A stretch of 64,000 bases of DNA from Thermodesulfobacteriota bacterium (GTDB taxonomy: Bacteria > Desulfobacterota_D > UBA1144 > Nemesobacterales > UBA2774): contig JBFMCV010000007.1 of NCBI GenBank assembly GCA_040754335.1, forward strand, positions 62,001 through 126,000. Reading direction: 5' to 3'. Below are positions 45,972-55,650 of the stretch, piece after piece. Position numbers and translations under genes: made by a program. The notes below the pieces were generated by a model, which made no database searches, was not told the DNA's origin, and saw only the letters and a program-made list of their open reading frames with translations. The stretch's first letter is position 1. Each line of letters begins with the position of its first letter.

Positions 45972-46697
45972 ATGAGCCTGACACTAGTCATACCGACATA
46001 TAACGAATCGGAAAATTTACCGATACTGCTCGATAAGGTCTTCGGCGTTTTTAGAGAGTCGGGTATAGACGGCGGTGTAATCATAGTGGACGACAATTCC
46101 CCTGACGAGACATGGAAGATTGCCGAGGGGCTAAAGGGAGAATACGGCCGGCTCGAGGTTTTGAGAAGGCTCAATGAAAGGGGACTCTCTTCAGCCGTTT
46201 TAGACGGCTTCCGTATGTCGAAGAGCTCCATCCTCGGCGTCATGGACGCAGACTTAAGCCACCCACCCGAAAAAATACCCGACCTCGCTGGCCCCATAAT
46301 CAGGGGGGAAGCCGATATCGTTATAGGGAGCCGGTACATAGACAGCGGTAAAATCGGGGACTGGTCTTTCCGAAGAAAGATCTCATCCAAACTAGCGACC
46401 CTCGCCGCAAAAGGACTTACGAACGTTAAAGACCCGATGTCGGGATTTTTCCTCCTAAAACGGGAGGTGATAGAAAATATCGAATTGAACCCGAAGGGGT
46501 TTAAAATAGCCCTCGAAATCCTCGTGAAAGGAAAATACGACAAAGTTGCGGAAGTGCCCATTTTTTTCCAGGACAGGATTTACGGAGAGACCAAGTTAAG
46601 CAGCGGGGTAATCCTCGATTACTTGCTCCAGGCATTGAGGCTCTACATTTATAAAATTTTTATGCCACGCAGGAAGGCTGAAAAGAACTATAAATAA
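45972..46697 (+). CDS. Dolichyl/polyprenyl-phosphate mannose synthase (GT2)
   Basis: A 241-residue cytoplasmic-face GT2 enzyme resembling DPM1: LVIPTYNESENLPILLDKVF, VDDNSPDETWKIAE, RGLSSAVLDGF, DXD-type MDADLSHPPEKIPDL, IVIGSRYIDSGKI, DPMSGFFLLKREVI and VPIFFQDRIYGETKLS. It would make polyprenyl-phosphate mannose (or glucose), the donor used by the neighbouring GT-C and PMT enzymes. It lacks the C-terminal membrane helices seen in some bacterial forms; the ending IYKIFMPRRKAEKNYK is short and basic. Separate plus-strand gene within the glycosylation region. Confidence 0.92.
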   Translation: MSLTLVIPTYNESENLPILLDKVFGVFRESGIDGGVIIVDDNSPDETWKIAEGLKGEYGRLEVLRRLNERGLSSAVLDGFRMSKSSILGVMDADLSHPPEKIPDLAGPIIRGEADIVIGSRYIDSGKIGDWSFRRKISSKLATLAAKGLTNVKDPMSGFFLLKREVIENIELNPKGFKIALEILVKGKYDKVAEVPIFFQDRIYGETKLSSGVILDYLLQALRLYIYKIFMPRRKAEKNYK

Positions 46698-46864
46698 GGA
46701 ACTGTTTCGCCGGTAGACAATTCGTTAAAACCCCTCAATGGCAAGAAGTCGCAAACTTGGTTCCCGCCGGAAGACTCAATTAACCGGGATATCGATTCTT
46801 GCAGCGAAATTACAGAAAAATTTTTAGTATTAAGACAACCAAAATTGAAGGGCAGATATTTGAT

Positions 46865-47506
<642 letters not shown>

Positions 47507-47553
47507 TCACTCCGGTCATTGAAACTATCTTCACCAGACGAGGACCCATTAGA

Positions 47554-48864
47554 TTATTTCCACGTGTGAAGCCACATGTATCGGTCGAGATCAACATTCC
47601 TGATCGGCAGCGCGGAGAGAACGGGGAAAAAATAGAAGAACACCCCGCCGGCGATGCAGAAATAGATGACTACGAGAATCTTCCCTTTTCGGGAACTTTT
47701 CCACAGCTCATTCAGAAAATACGTACTTGTCAAAAGTATGAATATAAGAGAGGGGAGGAAATGATAAAGGAATACGACCTTCCGGGGAGAAAAAGCCCAA
47801 GGGAGCCAATATGCAAAAACGCTCAGCACGGTGAAAAGGAGTGGGGGCGTTTCCTTTCTTACCACCTGTATTATGCCCAGGATCAGGAACAATATTCCTG
47901 TATACCATATGAAAATATTACCCATTAAATAAATGTCGGATCTCATTCCTTTCCCCAAATCCGCATAATGAAGGAAAACAGGCCTAAGCATGAGAGGCCA
48001 TTTCCACCATGACGATTGATAAGGATGGGTCTCAGTTACCCCGCCGTGATACCCGAACATGTATCCCTGGAGGGTTAGAAAGTCCTGGAACGAATTGCCG
48101 TGATAGAAATAGGGTATGTACGTAGCCAGGTACACGAGGATCGGAATTGCGATGAATGCGAGCGCCATTCTCGGGATGATTTTTAAAAGAGAGGCGATAA
48201 ATTCCTTGTCGCGGACCTTCGTGGTATATACCTCGAAATAATACATCAGAAAAAGCGCCACCCCTGCAAGGAACTCGGTAATATAGACGCCGCTCCATTT
48301 GACGGACATCCCGGCCCCGCAGAAGAACCCGGTCAGGTAAAGATATGAATTCCGCCTGGTCCTCGCATATTTGACGATAAAAAGAGACGCAAGGATCAGG
48401 AAGACGGCGATAAAGATATCGACCATTGTAATCCGGCTCAGGACGAAAACAAAAGATTCAAAACTATACAAGATAGAGGCTATCAGCCCTGCCGATTTAC
48501 TGTCGAATAATTCCTTACCGAGCAAGTAGATGAACAGTGCTCCCAGCGACCCGAAGACGGATTGGAAAAACCGCCATCCGAACGTGTTATTGCCGAAAAT
48601 CAGGATGCCGATCGCGCTTATCTCCTTCCCGAGCGGAGGGTGAGTCCATTCGTAAGCAAGGTCTTCGGGAGCCTTCGCGCTGCTTTCCCAGGCGGCTCTG
48701 TTCCCTTTAGCCATTTCCTGCGCCGTGAAGGCGAAATAGACCTCGTCGAAGTAGTAACTGTCGGGTATCTCCAGGCGGTAGAATCTTATCCCGAAAGCGA
48801 ACAGCAGTATCAGCGCGAGAAGTAGCTCGGACTTGTATCTACCGATAAAAGATTGCTCTGGCAT
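47554..48864 (-). CDS. PMT-type protein O-mannosyltransferase (GT39)
   Basis: A 436-residue polytopic enzyme of the dolichyl-phosphate-mannose-protein mannosyltransferase family. It shows the acidic loop 1 motif YYFDEVYFAFTAQEM, the hallmark THPPLGKEISAIG, RFFQSVFGSLGALFIYLLG, SRITMVDIFIAVF, AGMSVKWSGVY, and the C-terminal four-helix region with FSPRKVVFLYHFLPSLIFILL. Bacterial members glycosylate Ser/Thr of exported proteins using polyprenyl-phosphate mannose. No large luminal MIR domain, as expected in bacteria. Eleven bases after the upstream GT-C gene. Confidence 0.92.
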   Translation of the reverse strand: MPEQSFIGRYKSELLLALILLFAFGIRFYRLEIPDSYYFDEVYFAFTAQEMAKGNRAAWESSAKAPEDLAYEWTHPPLGKEISAIGILIFGNNTFGWRFFQSVFGSLGALFIYLLGKELFDSKSAGLIASILYSFESFVFVLSRITMVDIFIAVFLILASLFIVKYARTRRNSYLYLTGFFCGAGMSVKWSGVYITEFLAGVALFLMYYFEVYTTKVRDKEFIASLLKIIPRMALAFIAIPILVYLATYIPYFYHGNSFQDFLTLQGYMFGYHGGVTETHPYQSSWWKWPLMLRPVFLHYADLGKGMRSDIYLMGNIFIWYTGILFLILGIIQVVRKETPPLLFTVLSVFAYWLPWAFSPRKVVFLYHFLPSLIFILLTSTYFLNELWKSSRKGKILVVIYFCIAGGVFFYFFPVLSALPIRNVDLDRYMWLHTWK

Positions 48865-48875
48865 ATGGTTATCTC

Positions 48876-50210
48876 TTACGGAGTCCTCGGGTAGGGAGTA
48901 TCGAATGAAGTTTCATATTTGACTGTATCTTTAACATAACTAATGAGTAGAACGATATATACACCGAGGTACAAAAAAAACATTCCCGGAATCAAATATT
49001 TGTTATAATTCTCAGGTATCCCCGCGTATGAAGTCGTAAGCTGCACATATGAATAAATCATGTTAACCACATAAACACCGGACACAATAGCATATAAATA
49101 CCAGAATATCCAAGTACGAAACGTAATCAGGGTGAAGAATACTATCATGGGCAGAAGATGCCTTTCATGGGCCCGGGTCACGAAGAGGAAGAGCGTGAAA
49201 AGCACAAGCGTAATCGCCTCGAACACGTAATAACCGTAGTCACCGGATTCTTTATCCCTCAGGGCGGCGGAGAATCTTATCAGCAGTCCCATTATAAGCA
49301 GATAGACCGCGCCGAATATCGATGTGCCTATTGTCCTGTATGAAACGCCCATGAACTTCGTGTCATCGTTGTACCACATCGCTACGGCGCCCCAGAAATT
49401 GAACGCGTTCAGGGACGAGGACTTATACTGCCCGTATGACGCGGCGAACCTTTCCATTATCAAATCAGCGGGTCCCGTGATCAGATGATATGCCGAATCC
49501 ACCACATCCCATATGAAAGGGAGAGTGACGATAAACGCCGTAATCAAAGCTGCGCCCGCCATCTCGAATGAGGGCAATAGAGACCGGACGCCCGGTCTAA
49601 ACCCCGTACCGATTATCGGCTTCAGGGCAAGGAAACCTATCAGCGGGAATATGACCAGGCTCTGGGGCTTGATCATGAACGCGAGCGCGGCGAACACGCC
49701 TGAAAGTATGAATTTCCGCCTCAGCCCCAGATAAACCGAGAGTAGTATGGGGAAGGCATGAAATGAGTCTACCTGACCCCAGAAGGTCGAATTCGAAAGC
49801 GACGCCGGGTTAAAAAAATATACGACCGACGCTATCATCGCGTTTTTATAGCCGGTTATCAGCTTGAGGGAATAATATATGAGTATAGAGATACCGAGGT
49901 CGGCGAGATTCGCGGGGAGCTTGAAGAGTATGTCTATCGAGAGCCCGGGTAGCGCACGGTGGACGTTGTCGAGCACCCACAGCACGTAGAGATAGCCGGG
50001 CATGTAATCGCACCAGTGCCTTTCGTAGAAATCGCCGAACCCCGCGGATGAAATCTGGCTTCCCCATCCGGTCCATGCACCAAAATCAGGCCTGTAAGTG
50101 AGAAACTGGGAGAAGAAGATTCTGAGTATCAGCCCCGCAGCGAGAATCAGGGTGAAACGAACGTAAGGATCCCCCAGGTACCCTCTATTTTCATCTGTCC
50201 CTGAGCTCAT
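48876..50210 (-). CDS. GT-C membrane glycosyltransferase
   Basis: A 444-residue multi-pass protein related to the product at 44458 (shared motifs WCDYMPGYLYVLW, KLPANLADLGI, FFNPASLSNSTFWGQ, MIKPQSLVIFPLIGFLALKP, TRAHERHLLPMIV). The pattern fits mannosyltransferase-like GT-C enzymes that use polyprenyl-phosphate sugars in the periplasm. Its ATG lies inside the end of the upstream GT2 gene (20-base overlap), so translation is coupled and the GT2 enzyme probably supplies its donor. Confidence 0.85.
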   Translation of the reverse strand: MSSGTDENRGYLGDPYVRFTLILAAGLILRIFFSQFLTYRPDFGAWTGWGSQISSAGFGDFYERHWCDYMPGYLYVLWVLDNVHRALPGLSIDILFKLPANLADLGISILIYYSLKLITGYKNAMIASVVYFFNPASLSNSTFWGQVDSFHAFPILLSVYLGLRRKFILSGVFAALAFMIKPQSLVIFPLIGFLALKPIIGTGFRPGVRSLLPSFEMAGAALITAFIVTLPFIWDVVDSAYHLITGPADLIMERFAASYGQYKSSSLNAFNFWGAVAMWYNDDTKFMGVSYRTIGTSIFGAVYLLIMGLLIRFSAALRDKESGDYGYYVFEAITLVLFTLFLFVTRAHERHLLPMIVFFTLITFRTWIFWYLYAIVSGVYVVNMIYSYVQLTTSYAGIPENYNKYLIPGMFFLYLGVYIVLLISYVKDTVKYETSFDTPYPRTP

Positions 50211-50907
50211 TTCTCAGCTTCCACGATTCCTTGAACATTTTTATTATCACCCTCATATTCGCCCCGGTTTGAGAGCCGAAAATGCGGGGGAAATGCCTCA
50301 CGGGCACCTCTTTGAATGAAAACCCATTGCGCTTCAGCTTTATCAGGAACTCGGCGCTGAAAAGCGCACCCTCGGATTTTATCGGCCTCACTGACTCGTA
50401 TGCGCTCCTCGGAAAAATCTTAAAGGCGCAGTCCATATCCTTTACTTTAAGTCCGAAGACAAAATATATATATAGGCCGTATAGCCAGGCATTCAAGGAC
50501 CTGATATGAGAATCAGCCCTGTCTTCCCTGTAACCGATAACCGCCCTGTCCGGACCCGCATACGGGATCAGTCGGCCTAGGTCGCTAATATCGAACTGCC
50601 CGTCGCTGTCCATGAAGAAAATATAATCTTTCGAGGCTCTATCCAAACCGCTCCTGAGCGCGGAGCCGTACCCCTTGTTGGTTTCGTGATTGACGAGCAC
50701 CACGCAGGGATTAGCAGAAGACATCTCTTCTACTATCTCTCGCGTTCTATCCGATGAGCCGTCGTTCACTACCACGACTTCGTAATCGCCGACATTCTTT
50801 TCGAGGTAGGAGAGGCATTTCTCAACGGTGTTTTTGATGTTGCCCTCCTCGTTATGCGCAGGAAGCACCACCGTAAGGGAAAAATCTGCTTTCATCTCTT
50901 GTTCCAT
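50191..50907 (-). CDS. GT2 glycosyltransferase, polyprenyl-phosphate sugar synthase type
   Basis: A 238-residue GT2 enzyme: VVLPAHNEEGNIKNTVEKCL, VVVNDGSSDRTREIVEE, NKGYGSALRSGLDRAS, DXD-type FMDSDGQFDISDLGRL, VIGYREDRADSHIRSLNAW, DMDCAFKIFPRSAYE. It resembles polyprenyl-phosphate mannose/glucose synthases but lacks C-terminal membrane helices. It is the second such enzyme in the region (see 45972). It overlaps the downstream GT-C gene by 20 bases and follows the FG-GAP gene by 27 bases. Confidence 0.9.
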   Translation of the reverse strand: MEQEMKADFSLTVVLPAHNEEGNIKNTVEKCLSYLEKNVGDYEVVVVNDGSSDRTREIVEEMSSANPCVVLVNHETNKGYGSALRSGLDRASKDYIFFMDSDGQFDISDLGRLIPYAGPDRAVIGYREDRADSHIRSLNAWLYGLYIYFVFGLKVKDMDCAFKIFPRSAYESVRPIKSEGALFSAEFLIKLKRNGFSFKEVPVRHFPRIFGSQTGANMRVIIKMFKESWKLRNELRDR

Positions 50908-50934
50908 GAGAGAGTGTATACGCCGCGCAAGGCT

Positions 50935-52485
50935 TCAGCTCGACGGGTTAATTCCGCATTTCATCTCGCTGATAGTATACTCCCTGACCTTCTCGACCGA
51001 GACACCCTTGAAAGAACAGGTCTTGCCGCTCGGCCACGTAATTTCGACATCAGCGACTTTCTCCTTGCCCAAGCCGAAATACAGGGGGAGCATGTCCTGC
51101 TCGCAGCACCCCCTGCCGCCGGATACTTCTCTTATCTGAACGCCTGCCGGTGTTGAGACCGCCGCCCGGGCCCCGACCGCCGACCTATTGCTCTTTTTGC
51201 CGTCGCCTTCGAGCTTGAGCACGATAGAATAATTTGAATTGCCGTTATTTTTCATGAGCCCAGTACCGATGTGGCCGTTAAGAAACACGTCGATATACCC
51301 GTCGCGGTTGTAATCCCCCCACGTCGCGGCAAATACGTCTTTCGGCAAATCGATTCCCGCTTCGGGCGCGACGTCGGTGAATGCGCCTTTGCCCGAATTG
51401 AGGTATAACTTGTTTGGATGGACGTGGTTGGTGGTGAAAAGGTCCACATCGCCGTCCGCGTCGAAGTCGACCCAGGCGCATGTCCTCCCGTCCCCCGCAT
51501 CCGCCGTCCCCGTATCGGACGTGACGTCGGTAAATGTGCCGTCTCCATTGTTCCTGTAAAGCGCGTTCCTCATGCGGGGACCCAGATTCGTGACATATAT
51601 GTCGAGGTATCCGTCACCGTTATAATCACCCGTACAAGCTGCGGTCGTTCTCCAGGAAGCCTCCCCCGAAAGCCCTGACTTTTCCGTGTAATCCGCAAAG
51701 GTACCGTCGCCCTTATTCAAATAAAAAGCATTAGTCCCTGTGTTCGCGAGAAAGAGGTCCTGAAAACCGTCGTTATTGGAATCGAACCAAACGGCTCCAT
51801 TTGTCCTGGCCTTGACGCCGAGCCCGGCCGGACCCGACACTTCCCCGAAGGTTCCGTCTCCCTTGTTGCGGTAGAGGAGCGATCCCCCGGTGCCGGCCTG
51901 AAAGAGGTCGACCGATCCGTCGTTATCGTAATCGACCCAGAGGACCTGACTCGGGTTCGGACCTTCTATTGTCAAACCCGCTTTTTCCGAAACGTCCGCG
52001 AAAGAAAACTTCTTCGAATTCTTGAATAAAATCGGAGGCTTCCCGGCCATTATGGTCATCACGGCGACGTCCAGATACCCGTCGTTATCGTAATCGGCCC
52101 ATGAAGCGGCTTTCGCTCTTAAATCGGGCAGCCCCGTTTCGCCGGTAGTCTCAGTAAAAGACCCGCCGTTTACATTCATAAATAACAATAGATCCCTCGA
52201 AATCCCCTCGCCGCCCTCAACGCCGGCCTCGCTGTTTTTTTTCTTTTTGGACTTCGTCGTCCTCAACATGGTCAGGCTCGAGAGCAGGATGTCCTGCCAG
52301 CCGTCGTTGTTGTAGTCTCCCCAGACCGCCGCATGACCGAGCGGGCCGCCTATGTATACGCCTGATTCCTTCTGTACATTGACGAACCCGGGTACGTCCT
52401 CCGCGGAAGCCGCCGGATCGACGGGAACCCCGACCGCGGCGCTCAGGAGAATGATGAAAAACAGATTTGATCCGAATCGAACCAA
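50935..52485 (-). CDS. Secreted FG-GAP/VCBS repeat protein with ASPIC/UnbV domain
   Basis: A 516-residue exported protein. The start is a TTG at 52485, 7 bases after the GMC stop with AAAGG just upstream, leading into a signal peptide (NLFFIILLSAAVGV, cleavage near ASA). Seven Ca-binding-type repeats follow: DYNNDGWQD, DYDNDGYLD, DYDNDGSVD, DSNNDGFQD, DYNGDGYLD, DFDADGDVD, DYNRDGYID, forming a beta-propeller as in integrin-alpha/CRTAC1-like proteins. The C-terminal ~80 residues match ASPIC/UnbV (SNRSAVGARAAVSTPAG, REVSGGRGCCEQDMLPLYFGLG, DVEITWPSGKT). Periplasmic or surface; a likely substrate or partner of the adjacent glycosylation and oxidoreductase proteins. Confidence 0.9.
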   Translation of the reverse strand: MVRFGSNLFFIILLSAAVGVPVDPAASAEDVPGFVNVQKESGVYIGGPLGHAAVWGDYNNDGWQDILLSSLTMLRTTKSKKKKNSEAGVEGGEGISRDLLLFMNVNGGSFTETTGETGLPDLRAKAASWADYDNDGYLDVAVMTIMAGKPPILFKNSKKFSFADVSEKAGLTIEGPNPSQVLWVDYDNDGSVDLFQAGTGGSLLYRNKGDGTFGEVSGPAGLGVKARTNGAVWFDSNNDGFQDLFLANTGTNAFYLNKGDGTFADYTEKSGLSGEASWRTTAACTGDYNGDGYLDIYVTNLGPRMRNALYRNNGDGTFTDVTSDTGTADAGDGRTCAWVDFDADGDVDLFTTNHVHPNKLYLNSGKGAFTDVAPEAGIDLPKDVFAATWGDYNRDGYIDVFLNGHIGTGLMKNNGNSNYSIVLKLEGDGKKSNRSAVGARAAVSTPAGVQIREVSGGRGCCEQDMLPLYFGLGKEKVADVEITWPSGKTCSFKGVSVEKVREYTISEMKCGINPSS

Positions 52486-52492
52486 GAGATGT

Positions 52493-54142
52493 TCAACCTT
52501 TCTTGATATCTCTCAACAGAAGGTCGGCTGCCCTCAAACTCAGGGCTTCTATCGTGAGAGAGGGTGCTTCTCCTCCTCCTGACGTGGGGAAGACGCTGGC
52601 ATCGGTAACTAATAAATTGGGAATGCTATGGACTCTCAGGGAAGGATTTACGACAGAGGTCTCTCTATCTTCACCCATGCGGCACGTTCCGAAGACGTGG
52701 GTGGCCGAAAAGAAGTCATAGGAGGAGACCTCCTCGACTACGTCTCCGGCCCCGCTCGCTTTTAAAATCTCTTTCGACTTTTTTGAAATAAACTCCAGCG
52801 ACTTTAATTCCGGCTCTCCCAGAAACGATTGAATCTGGGCGACCGGGGACCCGAACTGATCTTTTATCTTGGGGTCGAGCGTGACGAAGGTGTCGTTATT
52901 GGGGAAGAATTCGGCGATCCCGCCCACGCTGATTGCGTGTCCGAACCACTTCTCTATCTCCTTGACGTAATTTTCTCCCCAGCCTTCGAAATAACGGAGG
53001 GAATAGTTAACCGGCCCCAGCGCGCTGCCTGCGGTCGGGAATAACCTCAGTCCGCCGGGAAACCCCCTCTCCGGGTCGGGGTTGTTCCATTTCCAGATAA
53101 TGCTGTCAATCGGTATGCCGCGATAGGAATCAAGCCTTTCGGGATGCATGGCTACGGCTTCGTAGAAAGTCGTCTCCATAAAATTCTTCCCGACAAGCCC
53201 GTTTCCTTTAATGTCGGAGTTCAAAAGGAGCCTGGGCGTCTCTACGGCTCCGCATGCGACCGCGATATAATCGCCTCCGACGAAATGCTCCTTTCCGCCC
53301 CTGTCATAGTAAACCACCCCCACGGCTCTTTTTTTACCGAGCTTGTTGTCGATTTCTATTCGGGTAACGTAGACATTATCGATTATTTCGCAGGTGCCGG
53401 TCTTCTCTGCAAGCGGGATAAACGTAACGTCGACACTGCCCTTATCCTTCCTCGGGCAGCCCCAGACGCACCCGTTACAATAATTACAAGGGGGGGCATC
53501 GCGGTAAACCCCTGATAGTATGGCGACGGAATTCGGTATAAGGTCAATGCCCTGCTTCCGGCAAGCCTTCTCCACGATCTTGCTCGCATAACTCAGCTTG
53601 TGAGGTTTCAAGGGGTACGGCTTGCTCCTGGGCCGGCCGGGTATAGTATCGGGTCCGGCAACTCCCAGAATGCCCTCGGTTTCGGCGTAGTAGGGCTCGA
53701 GGTCTTTATACTCTATGGGCCAGTCCACGGCCACCCCGTAACGGCTCTTCATCCGGAACGCGTCCTCGTTAAGCCTGTGGGCCTCCCCCTGGTAGTGGAG
53801 GGTGGTCCCGCCGATTCCGGAGATCTGATGGTACTTCAAATATCTCCTTTCCTTTGTGGGATTAAGCTTGCCTGAGGCCTTGTTCCATGACCGCAGATTC
53901 TCGTATTGCCCATCGAGGGGCTGTTTTTTGCCGAACGTGTGCCTTATGTTCCTGATCTCGGGGAAACCTTTGGATTCCCAGTTATCCTCATCGAGCGCAT
54001 AGCTCTTGTAGGGGTCGTAACGCGGGCCGGCTTCGAGCAGCAGTACATTCATGCCTTTCGACGCCAGCTTCCAGGCAAACGGCGCCCCGCCGGGGCCCGA
54101 TCCGACCACCAGGCAATCGTATTTTTTCTTTATCGGAGGCAT
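52493..54142 (-). CDS. GMC-family FAD-dependent oxidoreductase
   Basis: A 549-residue flavoprotein, large subunit of a gluconate/sorbitol-dehydrogenase-like complex. FAD-binding G14-S-G-P-G-G19 in CLVVGSGPGGAPFAWKLA, LLLEAGPRYDP, substrate loop SGIGGTTLHYQGEAHR, a Cys-rich insert CNYCNGCVWGCPRKDKGSVD, and the C-terminal GMC motif HVFGTCRMGEDRETSVVNP with LVTDASVFPTSGGGEAPSLTI. No signal peptide; relatives are exported with a Tat-tagged small subunit, and that subunit is encoded divergently at 55084. First gene of the six-gene minus-strand run. Substrate unknown. Confidence 0.93.
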   Translation of the reverse strand: MPPIKKKYDCLVVGSGPGGAPFAWKLASKGMNVLLLEAGPRYDPYKSYALDEDNWESKGFPEIRNIRHTFGKKQPLDGQYENLRSWNKASGKLNPTKERRYLKYHQISGIGGTTLHYQGEAHRLNEDAFRMKSRYGVAVDWPIEYKDLEPYYAETEGILGVAGPDTIPGRPRSKPYPLKPHKLSYASKIVEKACRKQGIDLIPNSVAILSGVYRDAPPCNYCNGCVWGCPRKDKGSVDVTFIPLAEKTGTCEIIDNVYVTRIEIDNKLGKKRAVGVVYYDRGGKEHFVGGDYIAVACGAVETPRLLLNSDIKGNGLVGKNFMETTFYEAVAMHPERLDSYRGIPIDSIIWKWNNPDPERGFPGGLRLFPTAGSALGPVNYSLRYFEGWGENYVKEIEKWFGHAISVGGIAEFFPNNDTFVTLDPKIKDQFGSPVAQIQSFLGEPELKSLEFISKKSKEILKASGAGDVVEEVSSYDFFSATHVFGTCRMGEDRETSVVNPSLRVHSIPNLLVTDASVFPTSGGGEAPSLTIEALSLRAADLLLRDIKKG

Positions 54143-54239
54143 CTCAGTGAGCGGTTGATAATATAATGAAACTATTGCTTTATGTCAATTTATAAGTTAT
54201 ACATTTTGTTTACCCGCCATTTTGAACAAGGAGCAAAGA

Positions 54240-55076
54240 ATGAAGATTTTGATACCTATCCTGCTGACAGCATTGCTTTTATCATCGGCTTGCGGCCAAT
54301 CGGGAACTGAAAAGTCGCCTGAGGGCAAGACCGGCAACGCGGGGCAGGAACAGAATGGAAGCACTGAAGCCGCAAAGGCCAAACCCGAAAGGAACTCAAA
54401 AGTGGTCGCCCGCGTAAACGGGGTCCCGATCTACGAAGACGAGCTAAACGGCAGGCCCGTGGATTCGCTCATAACGGACGAAATCCTCTACCAGAAGGGG
54501 CTGAACGAGGGACTGGACAAGAAATACGAGGACAGAATCAGGGAATACAGAATGAGCCTCGTGGTAATGGAAGTTAAGAACAAATTTACAGAGAGCCAGC
54601 CGCCGGAAGAGAAAATAACGGATGAAGACCTCCTCGAATACTACAATTCCGCAAAGGACACGGCTTACACCAGCATCCGCGCAGAGGAAATAAATTTTAA
54701 GGACGAAGGCCTGGGCGGTCAAATAATAAAAATGGCCAAGGAGGGGAAAAACCTCCAGGACATAGCGAAGGACCTGTCGGATGCGGAATCAGAGATGAAA
54801 GTTTCGGACCCGGGATACGATAAAAAGTATAACGCTTACTTCGACGTGAAAGAAGTCGGCTCCGTATCGAGCGTCATACGCAAACCGGACGGGACATACA
54901 GCGTACTCAAGATACTGGAAGTCAAAGTAATACCCTATGACAAGATCAAAAGTAAGATCGGGCACACCATAGAAGCCAGGCGGAAGGGAGCGGCTTTCAA
55001 CAAATATGCCCGGGAAGTAGCGCAACAGGACGGATTCACGGTGGAAATAATAGACAGTACAAGCCATAATAACTGA
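54240..55076 (+). CDS. SurA/PpiC-like lipoprotein (peptidyl-prolyl isomerase fold)
   Basis: A 278-residue lipoprotein: signal peptide MKILIPILLTALLLSSAC with lipobox Cys, an Asn/Glu/Lys-rich tether of ~40 residues, then a SurA-N-like region (KVVARVNGVPIYEDELNG, ITDEILYQKGLNEGLDK, KITDEDLLEYYNSAKD) and a parvulin-like segment (IRAEEINFKDEGLGGQIIKMAKEGKNLQDIAKDLSD... continuing to VGSVSSVIRKPDGTYSVLKILEVK). The start at 54240 has AAGGAG 8 bases upstream; a TTG at 54222 runs through that site. It lies 7 bases before the Tat-exported subunit gene, so it is probably a dedicated folding factor for the exported oxidoreductase. Confidence 0.85.
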   Translation: MKILIPILLTALLLSSACGQSGTEKSPEGKTGNAGQEQNGSTEAAKAKPERNSKVVARVNGVPIYEDELNGRPVDSLITDEILYQKGLNEGLDKKYEDRIREYRMSLVVMEVKNKFTESQPPEEKITDEDLLEYYNSAKDTAYTSIRAEEINFKDEGLGGQIIKMAKEGKNLQDIAKDLSDAESEMKVSDPGYDKKYNAYFDVKEVGSVSSVIRKPDGTYSVLKILEVKVIPYDKIKSKIGHTIEARRKGAAFNKYAREVAQQDGFTVEIIDSTSHNN

Positions 55077-55083
55077 AACGGAT

Positions 55084-55623
55084 ATGAAAAGCTCAAGAAG
55101 AAAATTCTTAAAGACGGTAGCCGCGGGAGTGATAGGAGGGGAGATAATATCGGGGGCCGCACCAGCAGTCTTCGCTAAAACCGAGCCGTATGCCGATGGG
55201 TTCGAAGTCCAAAAGGGCTTCAAGGTATTCAACGAAACTACGCAGAAAAATATGATGAAGCTCGCCGAGATCATCATACCGGGATGCGGAAACATCGGGA
55301 TGAAAGACAAGCTTATGCGGTACCTCTACAGCAGCAAGGGCACGGCCAGTTTTTTCGATGCCGGGTTTTGGAACCTGGACGCCGTCAGCAGGAAATATCT
55401 CAAGGTCCCGTTCTACGAGCTCGAAAAGAAGAAAGATATCGACGCCATCCTCAAACGTACAAGAGCCGTCAACAGGGGGTTCTTCGACAGCTTCAGAAAG
55501 ATTGTCGTTCAGTTCTACTATTCAGACCCGAGGGTATGGAAGACACTCTCATACGACGGGCCCCCGCAGCCAAGGGGTTTCATGGACTACTCGGAACCTC
55601 CCAAGCCGGCAAAAAAAGGATAG
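55084..55623 (+). CDS. Gluconate 2-dehydrogenase subunit 3 family protein, Tat-exported
   Basis: A 179-residue small subunit with a textbook twin-arginine signal (SSRRKFLKTVAAGVIGG, cleavage near VFAKT). The mature part shows the subunit-3 pattern (FNETTQKNMMKLAEIIIPGC, FFDAGFWNLDAVSRKYLKVPFYEL, FFDSFRKIVVQFYYSDPRVWKTLSYDGPPQPRGFMDYSEPP). In known systems this subunit carries the GMC flavoprotein across the membrane. A third, cytochrome c subunit is not in the window, so the electron acceptor is unknown. Cotranscribed with the lipoprotein, divergent from the GMC gene. Confidence 0.93.
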   Translation: MKSSRRKFLKTVAAGVIGGEIISGAAPAVFAKTEPYADGFEVQKGFKVFNETTQKNMMKLAEIIIPGCGNIGMKDKLMRYLYSSKGTASFFDAGFWNLDAVSRKYLKVPFYELEKKKDIDAILKRTRAVNRGFFDSFRKIVVQFYYSDPRVWKTLSYDGPPQPRGFMDYSEPPKPAKKG

Positions 55624-55650
55624 GCCTGTCATTCCGGGCGGGCCGACCGC